Positions 20,388 through 28,633 of a stretch of DNA of 50,506 bases are shown piece after piece; within the stretch, counting starts at the first letter, position 1, and every line of letters starts with the position of its first letter. The notes below the pieces were generated by a model. That model worked only from the letters and a program-made list of their open reading frames with translations, did no database searches and was not told the origin of the DNA. Source of the stretch: Synechococcus sp. J7-Johnson. GTDB taxonomy: Bacteria; Cyanobacteriota; Cyanobacteriia; PCC-6307; Cyanobiaceae. The stretch is from contig NZ_JAGQBU010000020.1 in assembly GCF_024345795.1 (NCBI RefSeq), forward strand, positions 1-50,506. Direction: 5' to 3'. The position numbers were made by a program, and so were the translations under genes.

Positions 20388-21518
20388 ATGGAACAACTCA
20401 CTGCCGAAGGCCTGAAGGTCGCAAACGACCTGGCCCAGCGTTATGGCTTCAGCCAGGATGCCGTCAGCCACATGATGTACGCCATGCTCAAGGGCAGAGG
20501 CGGCATGGCCCAGTTCAGTCACCCCGAATTCGCCGGGTCAGGGCAATGGATGAAGGGCGGGATGATGATGCTTGGCGATATGTTCAACAACGCGCTCAAG
20601 GCGCGGGTGGATGGGCTCTGCCAGGCCATCTCCGATGTGCTGTCAACCCAGAGCGAGCTGTTTCCACTCGGAAGTTTTCAGTCGCAGTCCCAGAGCGGCA
20701 GCGGCCACCAGCAGCAGATCAACGGCGGCGGTCAGCAGATGAGCTTCAGTGGCCATGCGGGTGGCCCCAGTCTGTTCAGGCCAGATCCCCGGGACACCTG
20801 GTGGCCTCCCGAATTGGGCACCCCCAATGCCACCGGTGCCCAGAACAATGTCCGCTATGCCTATTTCTCCGATTCCGGCCGCGTCGCCGTCGACGTGAAC
20901 GGCAAGGTCGATGTCTATGAAACGGGAGATCACCAGATCGGCGGGTTCTCCCAGCAACAAGGGAGCGGCGGAGTGGTGTTCAGCACACCGTCGGGCAGCG
21001 TCAGCCTGACGTCCCTCTCGACGATGTCCGCTGGATCGCATCAGGCCCAGAGTTCGGGAACGGGAAGCCAGCAGCAGAGCAGCGTGGCGGGCCAGCAGGC
21101 GTTTCAGGCCATGCAGCCGATCCAGCCGACACCATGCTGGTGGCCGGCGGAACTGGGGACACCGAATGCCTCGGGATCCCAGGATGAAGTTCGCTACGCC
21201 TATTTCTCCGAGCCGGGCCGTCTCGCCGTTGACCTGAATGGCACGGTCAACCTCTATGACGTTCAGGACCAACCGATCACCGGGCTGGCCCAGGGCTCAT
21301 CAAAGGGGGATCCTGTGTTCGTCACTCCGGAAGGTCTGCTCAGCCTCTCGAGCCTGCGGCCCGTGGCTGCCACGCCCGAGCGTCCCGGCGGAACTGCAGT
21401 GTCCGGCGAAGCAGATGTGCTGAGCGCCCTTGAGCGCCTCGGTGAACTCAAGCAAAAGGGAATCCTCACCGATGAAGAGTTCACGGCCAAGAAGACCGAA
21501 CTGCTCAGCCGGTTGTAG
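20388..21518 (+). CDS. SHOCT-domain protein with an internal duplication
   Basis: A 376-residue soluble protein of unknown function. After a helical N-terminus (1-85) come a Q/S/G-rich spacer and two copies of a module of about 60 residues. Each copy has WWP.ELGTPNA.G.Q..VRYAYFS..GR.AVD.NG.V..Y (about 137-180 and 245-290), followed by an 'F.TP.G..SL.SL' strand. The C-terminus (ADVLSALERLGELKQKGILTDEEFTAKKTELLSRL region) is a SHOCT domain, a short helical module that often mediates oligomerisation. The spacers are low-complexity. I do not recognise the repeated module. It is close upstream of the HtpX-like protease gene (38 bases), so they may be co-transcribed. Confidence 0.8.
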   Translation: MEQLTAEGLKVANDLAQRYGFSQDAVSHMMYAMLKGRGGMAQFSHPEFAGSGQWMKGGMMMLGDMFNNALKARVDGLCQAISDVLSTQSELFPLGSFQSQSQSGSGHQQQINGGGQQMSFSGHAGGPSLFRPDPRDTWWPPELGTPNATGAQNNVRYAYFSDSGRVAVDVNGKVDVYETGDHQIGGFSQQQGSGGVVFSTPSGSVSLTSLSTMSAGSHQAQSSGTGSQQQSSVAGQQAFQAMQPIQPTPCWWPAELGTPNASGSQDEVRYAYFSEPGRLAVDLNGTVNLYDVQDQPITGLAQGSSKGDPVFVTPEGLLSLSSLRPVAATPERPGGTAVSGEADVLSALERLGELKQKGILTDEEFTAKKTELLSRL

Positions 21519-21556
21519 ATCCAGAGAACTTCAAAGTATTCACCGGCCCGGCAGTC

Positions 21557-22453
21557 ATGGTGCTCCGAACCGTTCTCTTCCTGATCACGAACCTGGCGGT
21601 CGTCGCCACGATCTCGTTGTTGCTCTGGCTGGGGGTGGCCACGGGCTGGCTGCCTCCTGATCTTCCTCTGATACCCCTTCTGATCGGCAGCTTCGGCTGG
21701 GGTGTCGTTGGCTCCTGGATCTCACTTCAGGTCTCAAGGCAATCGGCCATTCAGGCGATGGGGGTGCAACTGGTCGATGGCAGAGAGGGCGCCAGTGCCC
21801 TCTGGCTGGTCGAGACGGTGGCCCGCCTGGCGAACAAGGCCGAGTTGCCCATGCCCGAGGTGGGGGTCTACGCCTCGCCGGAGTGGAATGCTTTCGCCAC
21901 CGGCGCCTCGCCTGAAGGCGCCCTGGTGGCTGTTTCCAGCGGGATTCTCGAAGGCATGCCGCAGGCGGAGCTCGAAGCGGTGCTGGCCCATGAGATGAGC
22001 CACGTCGGCAACGGCGACATGGTGACCATGGCCCTGCTGCAGGGGGTGATCAATGCCTTCGTGATGTTCCTGGCCCGGGCCATCGCCCTGCTGCTGCCCC
22101 GCCGCTCCGACGACCAGGGTCGCCAGCCGCCACCGATCTCCGCGCTGATCTGGCCTCTGGAGCTGTTGCTGGGGATAGCCGGTTCCCTCGTCACCGCCTG
22201 GTTCTCGCGGCACCGGGAGTTCCGCGCCGATGCCGGTGCTGCCCGCCTCACCGCGGCCGGCGCCATGGTGGGAGCTCTCCAGTTGCTGGGCCAGACCCAG
22301 GACCTCCTTGAACCCCGTGACGGGACGGCGCTGGCCTCGTTCAAGATCGCGGGGCCGCCCAGCCTGCTGGGGCTGTTCGCCTCCCATCCGCCGCTGGAGC
22401 AACGCATCGCTGCGTTGCAGGAGCTTCAATCAGCCAATCCATCGACACCCTGA
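21557..22453 (+). CDS. htpX: HtpX-like M48 membrane metalloprotease
   Basis: A 298-residue zinc metallopeptidase of the inner membrane. Two N-terminal helices are followed by EWNAFATG, then the catalytic HEMSH (residues about 145-149, HExxH), further helices, and the third-ligand region REFRADAGAARLT with its Glu. This matches HtpX, which degrades misfolded membrane proteins under stress. The length is slightly above E. coli HtpX. It sits 38 bases after the SHOCT-domain gene, so the two may act together. Confidence 0.92.
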   Translation: MVLRTVLFLITNLAVVATISLLLWLGVATGWLPPDLPLIPLLIGSFGWGVVGSWISLQVSRQSAIQAMGVQLVDGREGASALWLVETVARLANKAELPMPEVGVYASPEWNAFATGASPEGALVAVSSGILEGMPQAELEAVLAHEMSHVGNGDMVTMALLQGVINAFVMFLARAIALLLPRRSDDQGRQPPPISALIWPLELLLGIAGSLVTAWFSRHREFRADAGAARLTAAGAMVGALQLLGQTQDLLEPRDGTALASFKIAGPPSLLGLFASHPPLEQRIAALQELQSANPSTP

Positions 22454-22482
22454 GCTGTCGGGAACCAGACCTGAATCCGCCG

Positions 22483-23184
22483 TCAGGCCGGCGCCTGCAC
22501 CGGTGTCTGCCGCGGCAGGCTGTCTGCAGTGATCTTTCCATCCTGGATCCGGATGATCCGGCCGCTGTTGTGCGCCACCGAGGGGTCGTGCGTTACCAGC
22601 ACGATCGTGAGGCCGCCGGCGTGGAGCTCGGAAATCAGCTCGATCACTTCTTCGCCGGTGCGTGAATCCAGGGCGCCGGTTGGTTCATCGGCCAGCAGCA
22701 ACTCGGGCTGGTTCACCAGGGCGCGGGCAATCGCGACCCGTTGCTGCTGGCCGCCTGATAGCTGGTTAGGACGATTGGCCATCCGATCGGCCAGCCCCAC
22801 CTGCTCCAGCATCGCCATGGCCCGCTCGCGCCGCTCCGCCCGGTCGTAGCCCGCATAGACCATCGGCAACATCACGTTCTGCAGCGCCGTGAGGCGCGGC
22901 AGGAGGTTGAATTGCTGGAAAACGAAGCCGATCTGGAAGTTACGGATATCGGTACGTTCGTTGTCGCTCAGCAAGGTGATGTCGCGGGCATCGAAGTAGT
23001 AATGGCCGCTGCTCGGCTGCTCCAGGCATCCGAGGATGTTCATCAAGGTGGACTTCCCCGATCCAGAAGTTCCAACGATCGCTGTGTATTCGCCCCGCAG
23101 GATCGTCAGATCGATGCCGTGCAGGATCGGAACATCGACCTCGCCCATTCGGTAGGCCTTGGTGATCCGGCGCAGTTGCAGCAT
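22483..23184 (-). CDS. MacB/LolD-type ABC ATPase
   Basis: A 233-residue ATPase. Walker A is GTSGSGKST, the signature is [15 protein letters not shown], Walker B is [13 protein letters not shown], and an H-loop (VTHDPSVA) follows. The start [23 protein letters not shown] is typical of MacB/LolD-group mechanotransmission transporters. It is the third gene of the adaptor-permease-ATPase operon (25877 to 22483), separated from the permease by three bases. It powers the efflux pump in the inner membrane. Confidence 0.93.
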   Translation of the reverse strand: MLQLRRITKAYRMGEVDVPILHGIDLTILRGEYTAIVGTSGSGKSTLMNILGCLEQPSSGHYYFDARDITLLSDNERTDIRNFQIGFVFQQFNLLPRLTALQNVMLPMVYAGYDRAERRERAMAMLEQVGLADRMANRPNQLSGGQQQRVAIARALVNQPELLLADEPTGALDSRTGEEVIELISELHAGGLTIVLVTHDPSVAHNSGRIIRIQDGKITADSLPRQTPVQAPA

Positions 23185-23187
23185 GGT

Positions 23188-24471
23188 TCAGTCGCTTCGC
23201 AGGGCTGTCATCGGATCGAGCTGGGCTGCCTTGTTGGCGGGATAGGCGCCGAAGAACACACCGATCACCAGGCAGAAGGCCAGTGACCAGCCCACCGCAT
23301 CGAGGGCGATCCCGGCGCTCCAGCCGAAGGCCGCGTTGATCGCCAGCGACGCCACCACCCCGAGCAGAACTCCCAGCAGCCCGCCCGCCAGGGAGAGCAC
23401 CGTCGATTCGATCAGGAACTGGCGCAGGATGTCGCTGCAGCGGGCGCCGATGGCGCGGCGGATGCCGATTTCCCGCGTCCGCTCTGTGACCGACACCAGC
23501 ATGATGTTCATGATTCCGATTCCTCCCACCAGCAGGGAGATGGCGGCCGATCCGCCCAGCAGCGCGGTGAAAACGTTGGCGACGGCATTGGAGGCGTTGA
23601 CCAGGTCGGCCTGGTTGCGGATCACGAAGTCGTCCTCCCGGGGGGGCACGATCCGGTGGCGCAGGCGCAGCAGATTAGTGATCTGATAATCGGCCGCTTC
23701 CATGCTGGCGGCCGAACGCGCCGACACCGCGATGCTCTCCACCGACACGCCGGCTGTCGTGTTCACCCCAACGATCCTCGAGGCCATCGTCGTGAGTGGG
23801 ATCAGCACCTGATCGTCCTGGTCGCGGAAGCCGGTGCTGCCCTTGAACTCCAGGGTGCCGATCACCGTGAACGTCTCACCGCGGATGCGGATCGTCCGGT
23901 CGAGTGCGCTGCTGGCCGTGAGCCCCAGGCTGTCGACCACGGTCTGCCCCAGCACCGCCACCCGTGCGGACTGATCGAGTTCGGCCTCGTTGAAAAACCG
24001 CCCGCTCAGTGGCAGGAAGTCGCGCACCACCACGTAGGCCGGCGTGCTGCCCACCACGGTGGTGTTGGTGTTGCGATCGGCCAGCACCACCTGCGTGCGC
24101 TGGCTCAGGTTCGGGGCCACATCCGCCACGGCCGGAATGGAGGCGGCGATCGCCTTGGCGTCCTCCCAGATCAAGGTGGTGGCCGAGCCTGCTCCGCGTG
24201 AGGCGGGCCCGCCACCGGCCGCCACGCCGCTCTGCACGAAAATCAGGTTCGAACCCAGTGATTTCAACTGGTTTTCCGTCTGCAGCTGGGCGCCACGGCC
24301 GATCGTCACCATGCTGATCACGGCGCCGATGCCGATGATCACCCCCAGCATCGTCAGGGCGGAGCGCATCCGGTTGGCCAGCAGTGACGACCAGGCCAGA
24401 GCGATCGTCTCAGCAAGGTCAGCTCCGCCGCGCTCACGCCGACGGCGTGTCCCTGACATCGCCTTAGCCAT
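23188..24471 (-). CDS. MacB-type ABC permease (FtsX-like)
   Basis: A 427-residue permease. One N-terminal helix (SALTMLGVIIGIGAVISMV) is followed by a periplasmic MacB_PCD domain to about 280. Three C-terminal helices with the FtsX signature follow (GGIGIMNIMLVSVTERTREIGIRRAIGA). In MacB of E. coli the ATPase is fused to this part; here it is separate, as usual in cyanobacteria. Its ATG overlaps the stop of the adaptor gene by one base. Likely exports a macrolide-like compound or peptide; substrate unknown. Confidence 0.93.
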   Translation of the reverse strand: MAKAMSGTRRRRERGGADLAETIALAWSSLLANRMRSALTMLGVIIGIGAVISMVTIGRGAQLQTENQLKSLGSNLIFVQSGVAAGGGPASRGAGSATTLIWEDAKAIAASIPAVADVAPNLSQRTQVVLADRNTNTTVVGSTPAYVVVRDFLPLSGRFFNEAELDQSARVAVLGQTVVDSLGLTASSALDRTIRIRGETFTVIGTLEFKGSTGFRDQDDQVLIPLTTMASRIVGVNTTAGVSVESIAVSARSAASMEAADYQITNLLRLRHRIVPPREDDFVIRNQADLVNASNAVANVFTALLGGSAAISLLVGGIGIMNIMLVSVTERTREIGIRRAIGARCSDILRQFLIESTVLSLAGGLLGVLLGVVASLAINAAFGWSAGIALDAVGWSLAFCLVIGVFFGAYPANKAAQLDPMTALRSD

Positions 24472-25877
24472 CAGCGCGGCATCCTGCCCTGGCCGCGTGG
24501 TTGCTGGAAGGGCGAGGAGCCGGTCACCGGGCGGCTGTTCGGACGGCGCCCACCGGGCGCGGAAAGGTACACCCGATCGCCTTGCTTCAGGCCGCTCACC
24601 ACTTCGGTGCGGGTGCCGATCGTGGCGCCCACCTGCACCCGGCGGAACATGGGTTTGCCATCGGCGCCGGGCACCAGCACCCCGGTGCCTCCCCGTTCAC
24701 TCACGATGGCGGGTGTGGGGATCAGCAGGGCATCGGGCCGCCGGCCCACCAGCACGTTCGCGGTGAGATTCATGCCGGAGCGCAGCTTGCCTGGCCCGTC
24801 GCCTGGCAGGGCGATCCTCACCTGAAAGCTGGTCACGTTCTGCTCCACCACCGCTTCCGGCGCCACCAGCCGCACCGTTCCACGGAACACCTGGCGAGGG
24901 AAGGCATCCACCTGCAGGTCCACCGGCTGGCCGGGCCGGATCGCCCCCACATCAACTTCCGCCACGTTGGCCACCGCCTCCAGCGTGCTGGCCAGGGCCA
25001 GGATCGACGAGGAGGTGGCCGAACTGGTGGCGCTGGCCGAGGTGGTGGGCGTCACGAAGGCTCCGACATCGGCATATTTCTGGGTGATCACCCCAGCGAA
25101 GGGAGCGCGGATCACCGTGTCCTCCAGCTGGGCCTCGATCGAGGCGAGATCACCCCGCGCCTGCTGCAGCTGGCCGCGGGCAGCGGCGATGTCTTCGGCG
25201 CGGCTGCCGGAACGGGCCAGATCCAGCTGGGCCCGCAAGGCACTCACCCGGGCCTCGCTGGCCAGGAACGCCGATCGGCTGGCGTCGAAGTTCACCCGGG
25301 CGATCGCGCCGGATCCATACAGCTGCTGATTACTGATGAAGACGGAGCGCACGGCGATCTGATCGGCCTCGGCCGCCTGCAGATTGCGCCGGGCCGCCTC
25401 GATCTCCTGGGGCCGGTTGCCGGCCTGCAGCTTGCTGAGGTTCGCTGCCGCCGCCGCCAGCGTTCCCTGGGCTTTAAGCAGGGTGCCACGCAGGTTGCTG
25501 TCATCCATTCGCGCCAGCACCTGGCCGGCGCTGACGCGATCCCCCTGATCGACAAGCAATGCCGTGACACGGCCCTGCTGCTTGGGGCTGATGTTGACAG
25601 GCGTGGTGGGGCGGATCGAGCCGGCAGCCGTCACCTTGAGGATCACGTTGCTGCGCTCCACGGGCGCGGTCTGGGCGGCCAGCGCGGCCTGCCGGGCACG
25701 GGTCTGGCCCTGCTGCCAGAGCAGCCAGCCGCCGCCGGCCAGGCACAGGGTCAGCGCACCGGCGGCGATCAGCCACAGGGGCGGAGCCACCAGTCGCGGG
25801 CGAGGCCGGGCCGGATCAGCACCGGGCTCAGCGGAGGAAGGAGGAACGGGGATCCGGCGCAGGACGGTCTGCAGCAT
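24471..25877 (-). CDS. MacA-type efflux adaptor (HlyD family)
   Basis: A 468-residue membrane-fusion protein. One anchor helix near residue 35-55 (LIAAGALTLCLAGGGWLLW) is followed by a barrel half (NISPKQQGRVTALLVDQGDRVSAGQVLARMDD). A helical hairpin then runs to about 240, and the second barrel half and a membrane-proximal domain follow. The C-terminus is rich in G, R and P. First gene of the MacA-MacB-ATPase operon. It should bridge the permease to an outer-membrane channel. The start at 25877 is the only ATG near the anchor. Confidence 0.92.
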   Translation of the reverse strand: MLQTVLRRIPVPPSSAEPGADPARPRPRLVAPPLWLIAAGALTLCLAGGGWLLWQQGQTRARQAALAAQTAPVERSNVILKVTAAGSIRPTTPVNISPKQQGRVTALLVDQGDRVSAGQVLARMDDSNLRGTLLKAQGTLAAAAANLSKLQAGNRPQEIEAARRNLQAAEADQIAVRSVFISNQQLYGSGAIARVNFDASRSAFLASEARVSALRAQLDLARSGSRAEDIAAARGQLQQARGDLASIEAQLEDTVIRAPFAGVITQKYADVGAFVTPTTSASATSSATSSSILALASTLEAVANVAEVDVGAIRPGQPVDLQVDAFPRQVFRGTVRLVAPEAVVEQNVTSFQVRIALPGDGPGKLRSGMNLTANVLVGRRPDALLIPTPAIVSERGGTGVLVPGADGKPMFRRVQVGATIGTRTEVVSGLKQGDRVYLSAPGGRRPNSRPVTGSSPFQQPRGQGRMPR

Positions 25878-25979
25878 TCAAGGTGGCTTCGCGGCGAGGA
25901 CGACCGGCTGTCCCCACACCATCGCTGCTGCCTGTGTCTGCGGCATGACGCGGCCACGATCAGCTGTGAGCAGGTGTGA

Positions 25980-26420
25980 CTAAGCAACCGCAGCCGAGGC
26001 TCGACGGGGTTCAACAGCCGCCTGTGGCGCCTTCGGCGGCAATCCCCCCGCCCGCTCGTGCAGCAGCGTCGGCGACAGGACAATCGTCCCGGTGCTCCCA
26101 CCGAAGCGCAGCTGCAGCCAGGTGATCACCGCTGAGTCGCCGGCCACGATCGCTTCGATCGGCTGTGCGGTCAGCTCGCCTGGCTGGCCGGTTGGGCGCC
26201 CTTGCTCTGGCGGGTTGCTGAGCGCCTGCCGCAGGTTGAGCTCGTCCACCAGCGCCGGCTCCAGGTACCAGAGCTCAACGTCAGGCCCCTTGCGGTCGCG
26301 GCGCTCCTCGATCAGTTCGCGCAGCTGACCATCGCCGCTGAGTTGGCCCAGCGGTGCCAGCAGGAGCGGCAGGCTTCTGGCCGAAACAGGAGCGGCCGGG
26401 CTGAAGGGGGCGGCAGTCAT
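25980..26420 (-). CDS. conserved-looking protein of unknown function
   Basis: A 146-residue protein starting at ATG 26418-26420. After a P/A/S-rich N-terminus, the central part is LLLAPLGQLSGDGQLRELIEERRDRKGPDVELWYLEPALVDELNLRQAL. It is acidic and looks folded; the C-terminus is A/P-rich. I recognise no domain and see no signal peptide or membrane helix. It is divergent from the heme oxygenase-HemN fusion across a 140-base region that contains palindromes, so the two may share control. Confidence 0.6.
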   Translation of the reverse strand: MTAAPFSPAAPVSARSLPLLLAPLGQLSGDGQLRELIEERRDRKGPDVELWYLEPALVDELNLRQALSNPPEQGRPTGQPGELTAQPIEAIVAGDSAVITWLQLRFGGSTGTIVLSPTLLHERAGGLPPKAPQAAVEPRRASAAVA

Positions 26421-26442
26421 GGCGGGTGAGGGGTGGCGAGCG

Positions 26443-26491
26443 CGTTGCAACGAAAACGCAACGACAGGACAGCATGACAACAGTAACGTTA
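26443..26491. promoter_or_regulatory. palindromes upstream of the HO-HemN fusion gene
   Basis: CGTTGCAACG (26443-26452) is a perfect 10-bp palindrome. GCAACG repeats eleven bases later (26458-26463), and TAACGTTA (26484-26491) is another palindrome beside a TTATAC that could be a -10. They lie 70 to 120 bases before the preferred start of the fusion and just before the divergent gene. A regulator-binding role is inferred from position only. Confidence 0.35.
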
Positions 26492-26560
26492 TACCGTTTG
26501 CCGCAGGGCGCCCTCCCGGGGTGCCGCTCTCATTTCGGCACCTTTTCGGCACCCTTCGTC

Positions 26561-28621
26561 ATGACCAGCACCCTCCCTGAAGCTGTTTCCGGCGCCATTT
26601 CCGACCACGCCAGGCCAGCGGATGTCGCCGCCCGCAAGGGTTTCGGACCCCGGGTGCGGCGTCTGCACGCCCGCATCGGCGCCGCCCACCACAAAGCGGA
26701 GGGCATGGACTTCTCCCGTGCACTCCTGGCGGGTCAGGCCAGCCCGCTGCAGCTGGCGGGCCTGATCCGCGCGCTCGGCCCCGCCTACGCGCTGATCGAG
26801 CAAACCGGCCCCGAACTGGCAGCAGCCCTTGGCGCCCCCGACCTTCCCTGGAGTGCCCTCAGCCGCAGCGAGGCCCTGCGCCACGACGTGGCCCTGCTGG
26901 CCGGCATCGAAGCCAGCGGACCCTCAGCCGCGGCCCAGGCCTGGCTGGGTCACCTCGGCAAACTCGCCCAGCAGGCACCGCACCGCTTCCTTGCCCATGT
27001 GTATGTGCGCTACGGCGGCGATCTCTCCGGCGGGCAGCAGCTGGCCCAGCAGGCCAACGCGATCCTGGCCGCCCATGGTCTGCCCTCCCTGCGCTTCTGG
27101 CAGTTCGAGCGGCCGATCCCAGACCTGAAGCAGGCCCTCCACGACGCCTTCGAGCAGCTCGAGCTCAGCGAAGCCGAGGAAGCGGAGCTCCTGGAGGAAG
27201 CGGTGACCGCCTTCCTCGACACCCAGAGCCTGCTGGCCGAGCTGGGCGAACTCACCACGCCCCGAGCGGATCCGCTCCCCCTGCTGCTCAAGTACGACAA
27301 GCCCGTTCCCCGCTACACCAGCTACCCCACCGCCGCGGCGTTTCACGACGGCGTGGGTCCTGCCGACCTGGTGAACCAGCTGGGGCAGGCGAGCACGGCC
27401 GATCTCTCGCTCTACGTGCACGTGCCCTTCTGCCGCCATGCCTGCTGGTACTGCGGCTGCAACCGAATCACCACCCAGGCCGGCTCGGCCGTGGTGGGGC
27501 CCTATCTCGAGGCTCTGGCCAAAGAGCTGACGCTGGTGTCCCAGGCCTCGGGCCGGCGCAGGCGGCTGGGGCAGTTGCACTGGGGTGGCGGCACGCCCAA
27601 CTACCTCAACTCCCAGGAGCAGGGCCAACTCTGGGATCTGATCGGGGAGCAGCTGGACCTGGCGCCCGACCTGGAGGCCTCGATCGAGGTGAATCCGGAG
27701 TTCCTCAGCCGTGATCAGGTGCTGGAGCTGCGCCGTCTGGGCTTCAACCGGATCAGCTTCGGAATCCAGGATGCCGACCCGAACGTGCAGGCGGCCGTGA
27801 ACCGGATCGTGCCGGTGGAGCAGCTCCGGCGGGCGATGGAGTGGATGCGGGAGGCGGCCTTCGAGAGCGTGAATGTCGATCTGATCTGCGGGCTGCCTCT
27901 GCAGACCCCCGAGCGGTTCGCCCGCACCATCGCCCTGGTGCGGGAGCTGCGGCCCGACCGGGTGTCGCTGTTCAGCTTCGCCTACCTGCCCGAGCAGCTG
28001 CCCATGCAGCGCAAGATCGCCGCCGACGATCTCCCCAGCCAGCGGGAGCGGATCCGGATGTTGCAGCACGCCTTCACCGCCTTCACAGGCGATGGCTACG
28101 ACGCCATCGGCATGGACCACTTCGCCCTTTCAAGCGACAGCCTGGCGGTGGCGGCGCGGCAGGAGCGGCTGCACCGCAATTTCCAGGGGTACACCACCGG
28201 CGGCGAGCGCGACCTGCTCGGCATCGGCGTGACGGCGATCAGCCAGTTCCAGAATCTGTTCAGCCAGAACCAGCGCTCACTCAAGGCCTATGTCCAGGCC
28301 CTCGACGAGGGACATCTGCCCGTGGAGCGGGGCCTGGTGGTGCGGGATCCCGAGGTGCTGCTGCGGCGCTCGATCATTCAGAGCCTGATGTGCCACTTCG
28401 CGGTGGATTTCGACACCATCGCCCTGGGGCAACCCCTTGAGGCGAAGCGCCAGTTCGCCAGCGAGTGGGCCGAGCTGCAGATCCTCGAAGCCGACGGACT
28501 GGTGCGGCTGGGGGCCAACAGCCTGGAGGTGACGGAAGTGGGCCGCTGGTTGATCCGCACGATCGCGGCGGTGTTCGACCCCAGCCAGCGCCGCCAGGCC
28601 AGTGGGTCGCGACTGATCTGA
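26561..28621 (+). CDS. heme oxygenase - HemN fusion protein
   Basis: One uninterrupted 686-residue frame. Residues about 30-215 are a heme oxygenase. LHARIGAAHHKAEGMDFSRAL gives the proximal heme histidine (H43), and AHVYVRYGGDLSGGQ (about 145-159) is the family's distal helix with its conserved Gly and Asp. Residues about 240-686 are HemN, the oxygen-independent coproporphyrinogen III dehydrogenase. PVPRYTSYPTA starts it, the radical-SAM cluster is HVPFCRHACWYC (Cys 291, 295, 298, plus Cys 300), and then come LHWGGGTPNYL, IEVNPEFL, RISFGIQD and NVDLICGLP. The two activities oppose each other, one making heme precursor without O2, the other opening heme to biliverdin. In other cyanobacteria ho2 and hemN are separate genes of a low-oxygen operon. 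Start: ATG 26561 is preferred over 26426 and 26474, which would add unconserved residues. Confidence 0.9.
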   Translation: MTSTLPEAVSGAISDHARPADVAARKGFGPRVRRLHARIGAAHHKAEGMDFSRALLAGQASPLQLAGLIRALGPAYALIEQTGPELAAALGAPDLPWSALSRSEALRHDVALLAGIEASGPSAAAQAWLGHLGKLAQQAPHRFLAHVYVRYGGDLSGGQQLAQQANAILAAHGLPSLRFWQFERPIPDLKQALHDAFEQLELSEAEEAELLEEAVTAFLDTQSLLAELGELTTPRADPLPLLLKYDKPVPRYTSYPTAAAFHDGVGPADLVNQLGQASTADLSLYVHVPFCRHACWYCGCNRITTQAGSAVVGPYLEALAKELTLVSQASGRRRRLGQLHWGGGTPNYLNSQEQGQLWDLIGEQLDLAPDLEASIEVNPEFLSRDQVLELRRLGFNRISFGIQDADPNVQAAVNRIVPVEQLRRAMEWMREAAFESVNVDLICGLPLQTPERFARTIALVRELRPDRVSLFSFAYLPEQLPMQRKIAADDLPSQRERIRMLQHAFTAFTGDGYDAIGMDHFALSSDSLAVAARQERLHRNFQGYTTGGERDLLGIGVTAISQFQNLFSQNQRSLKAYVQALDEGHLPVERGLVVRDPEVLLRRSIIQSLMCHFAVDFDTIALGQPLEAKRQFASEWAELQILEADGLVRLGANSLEVTEVGRWLIRTIAAVFDPSQRRQASGSRLI

Positions 28622-28633
28622 GTCGTGGTCTGG

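Noticed and set aside
24501-25979. 492-codon plus-strand open frame opposite the MacA-type adaptor
   Set aside because: Composition-driven shadow; the minus-strand adaptor has the anchor helix and barrel motifs and fits the operon.
26924-28120. 398-codon minus-strand open frame inside the HO-HemN gene
   Set aside because: No recognisable motif, while the plus frame carries the radical-SAM and heme-oxygenase signatures.
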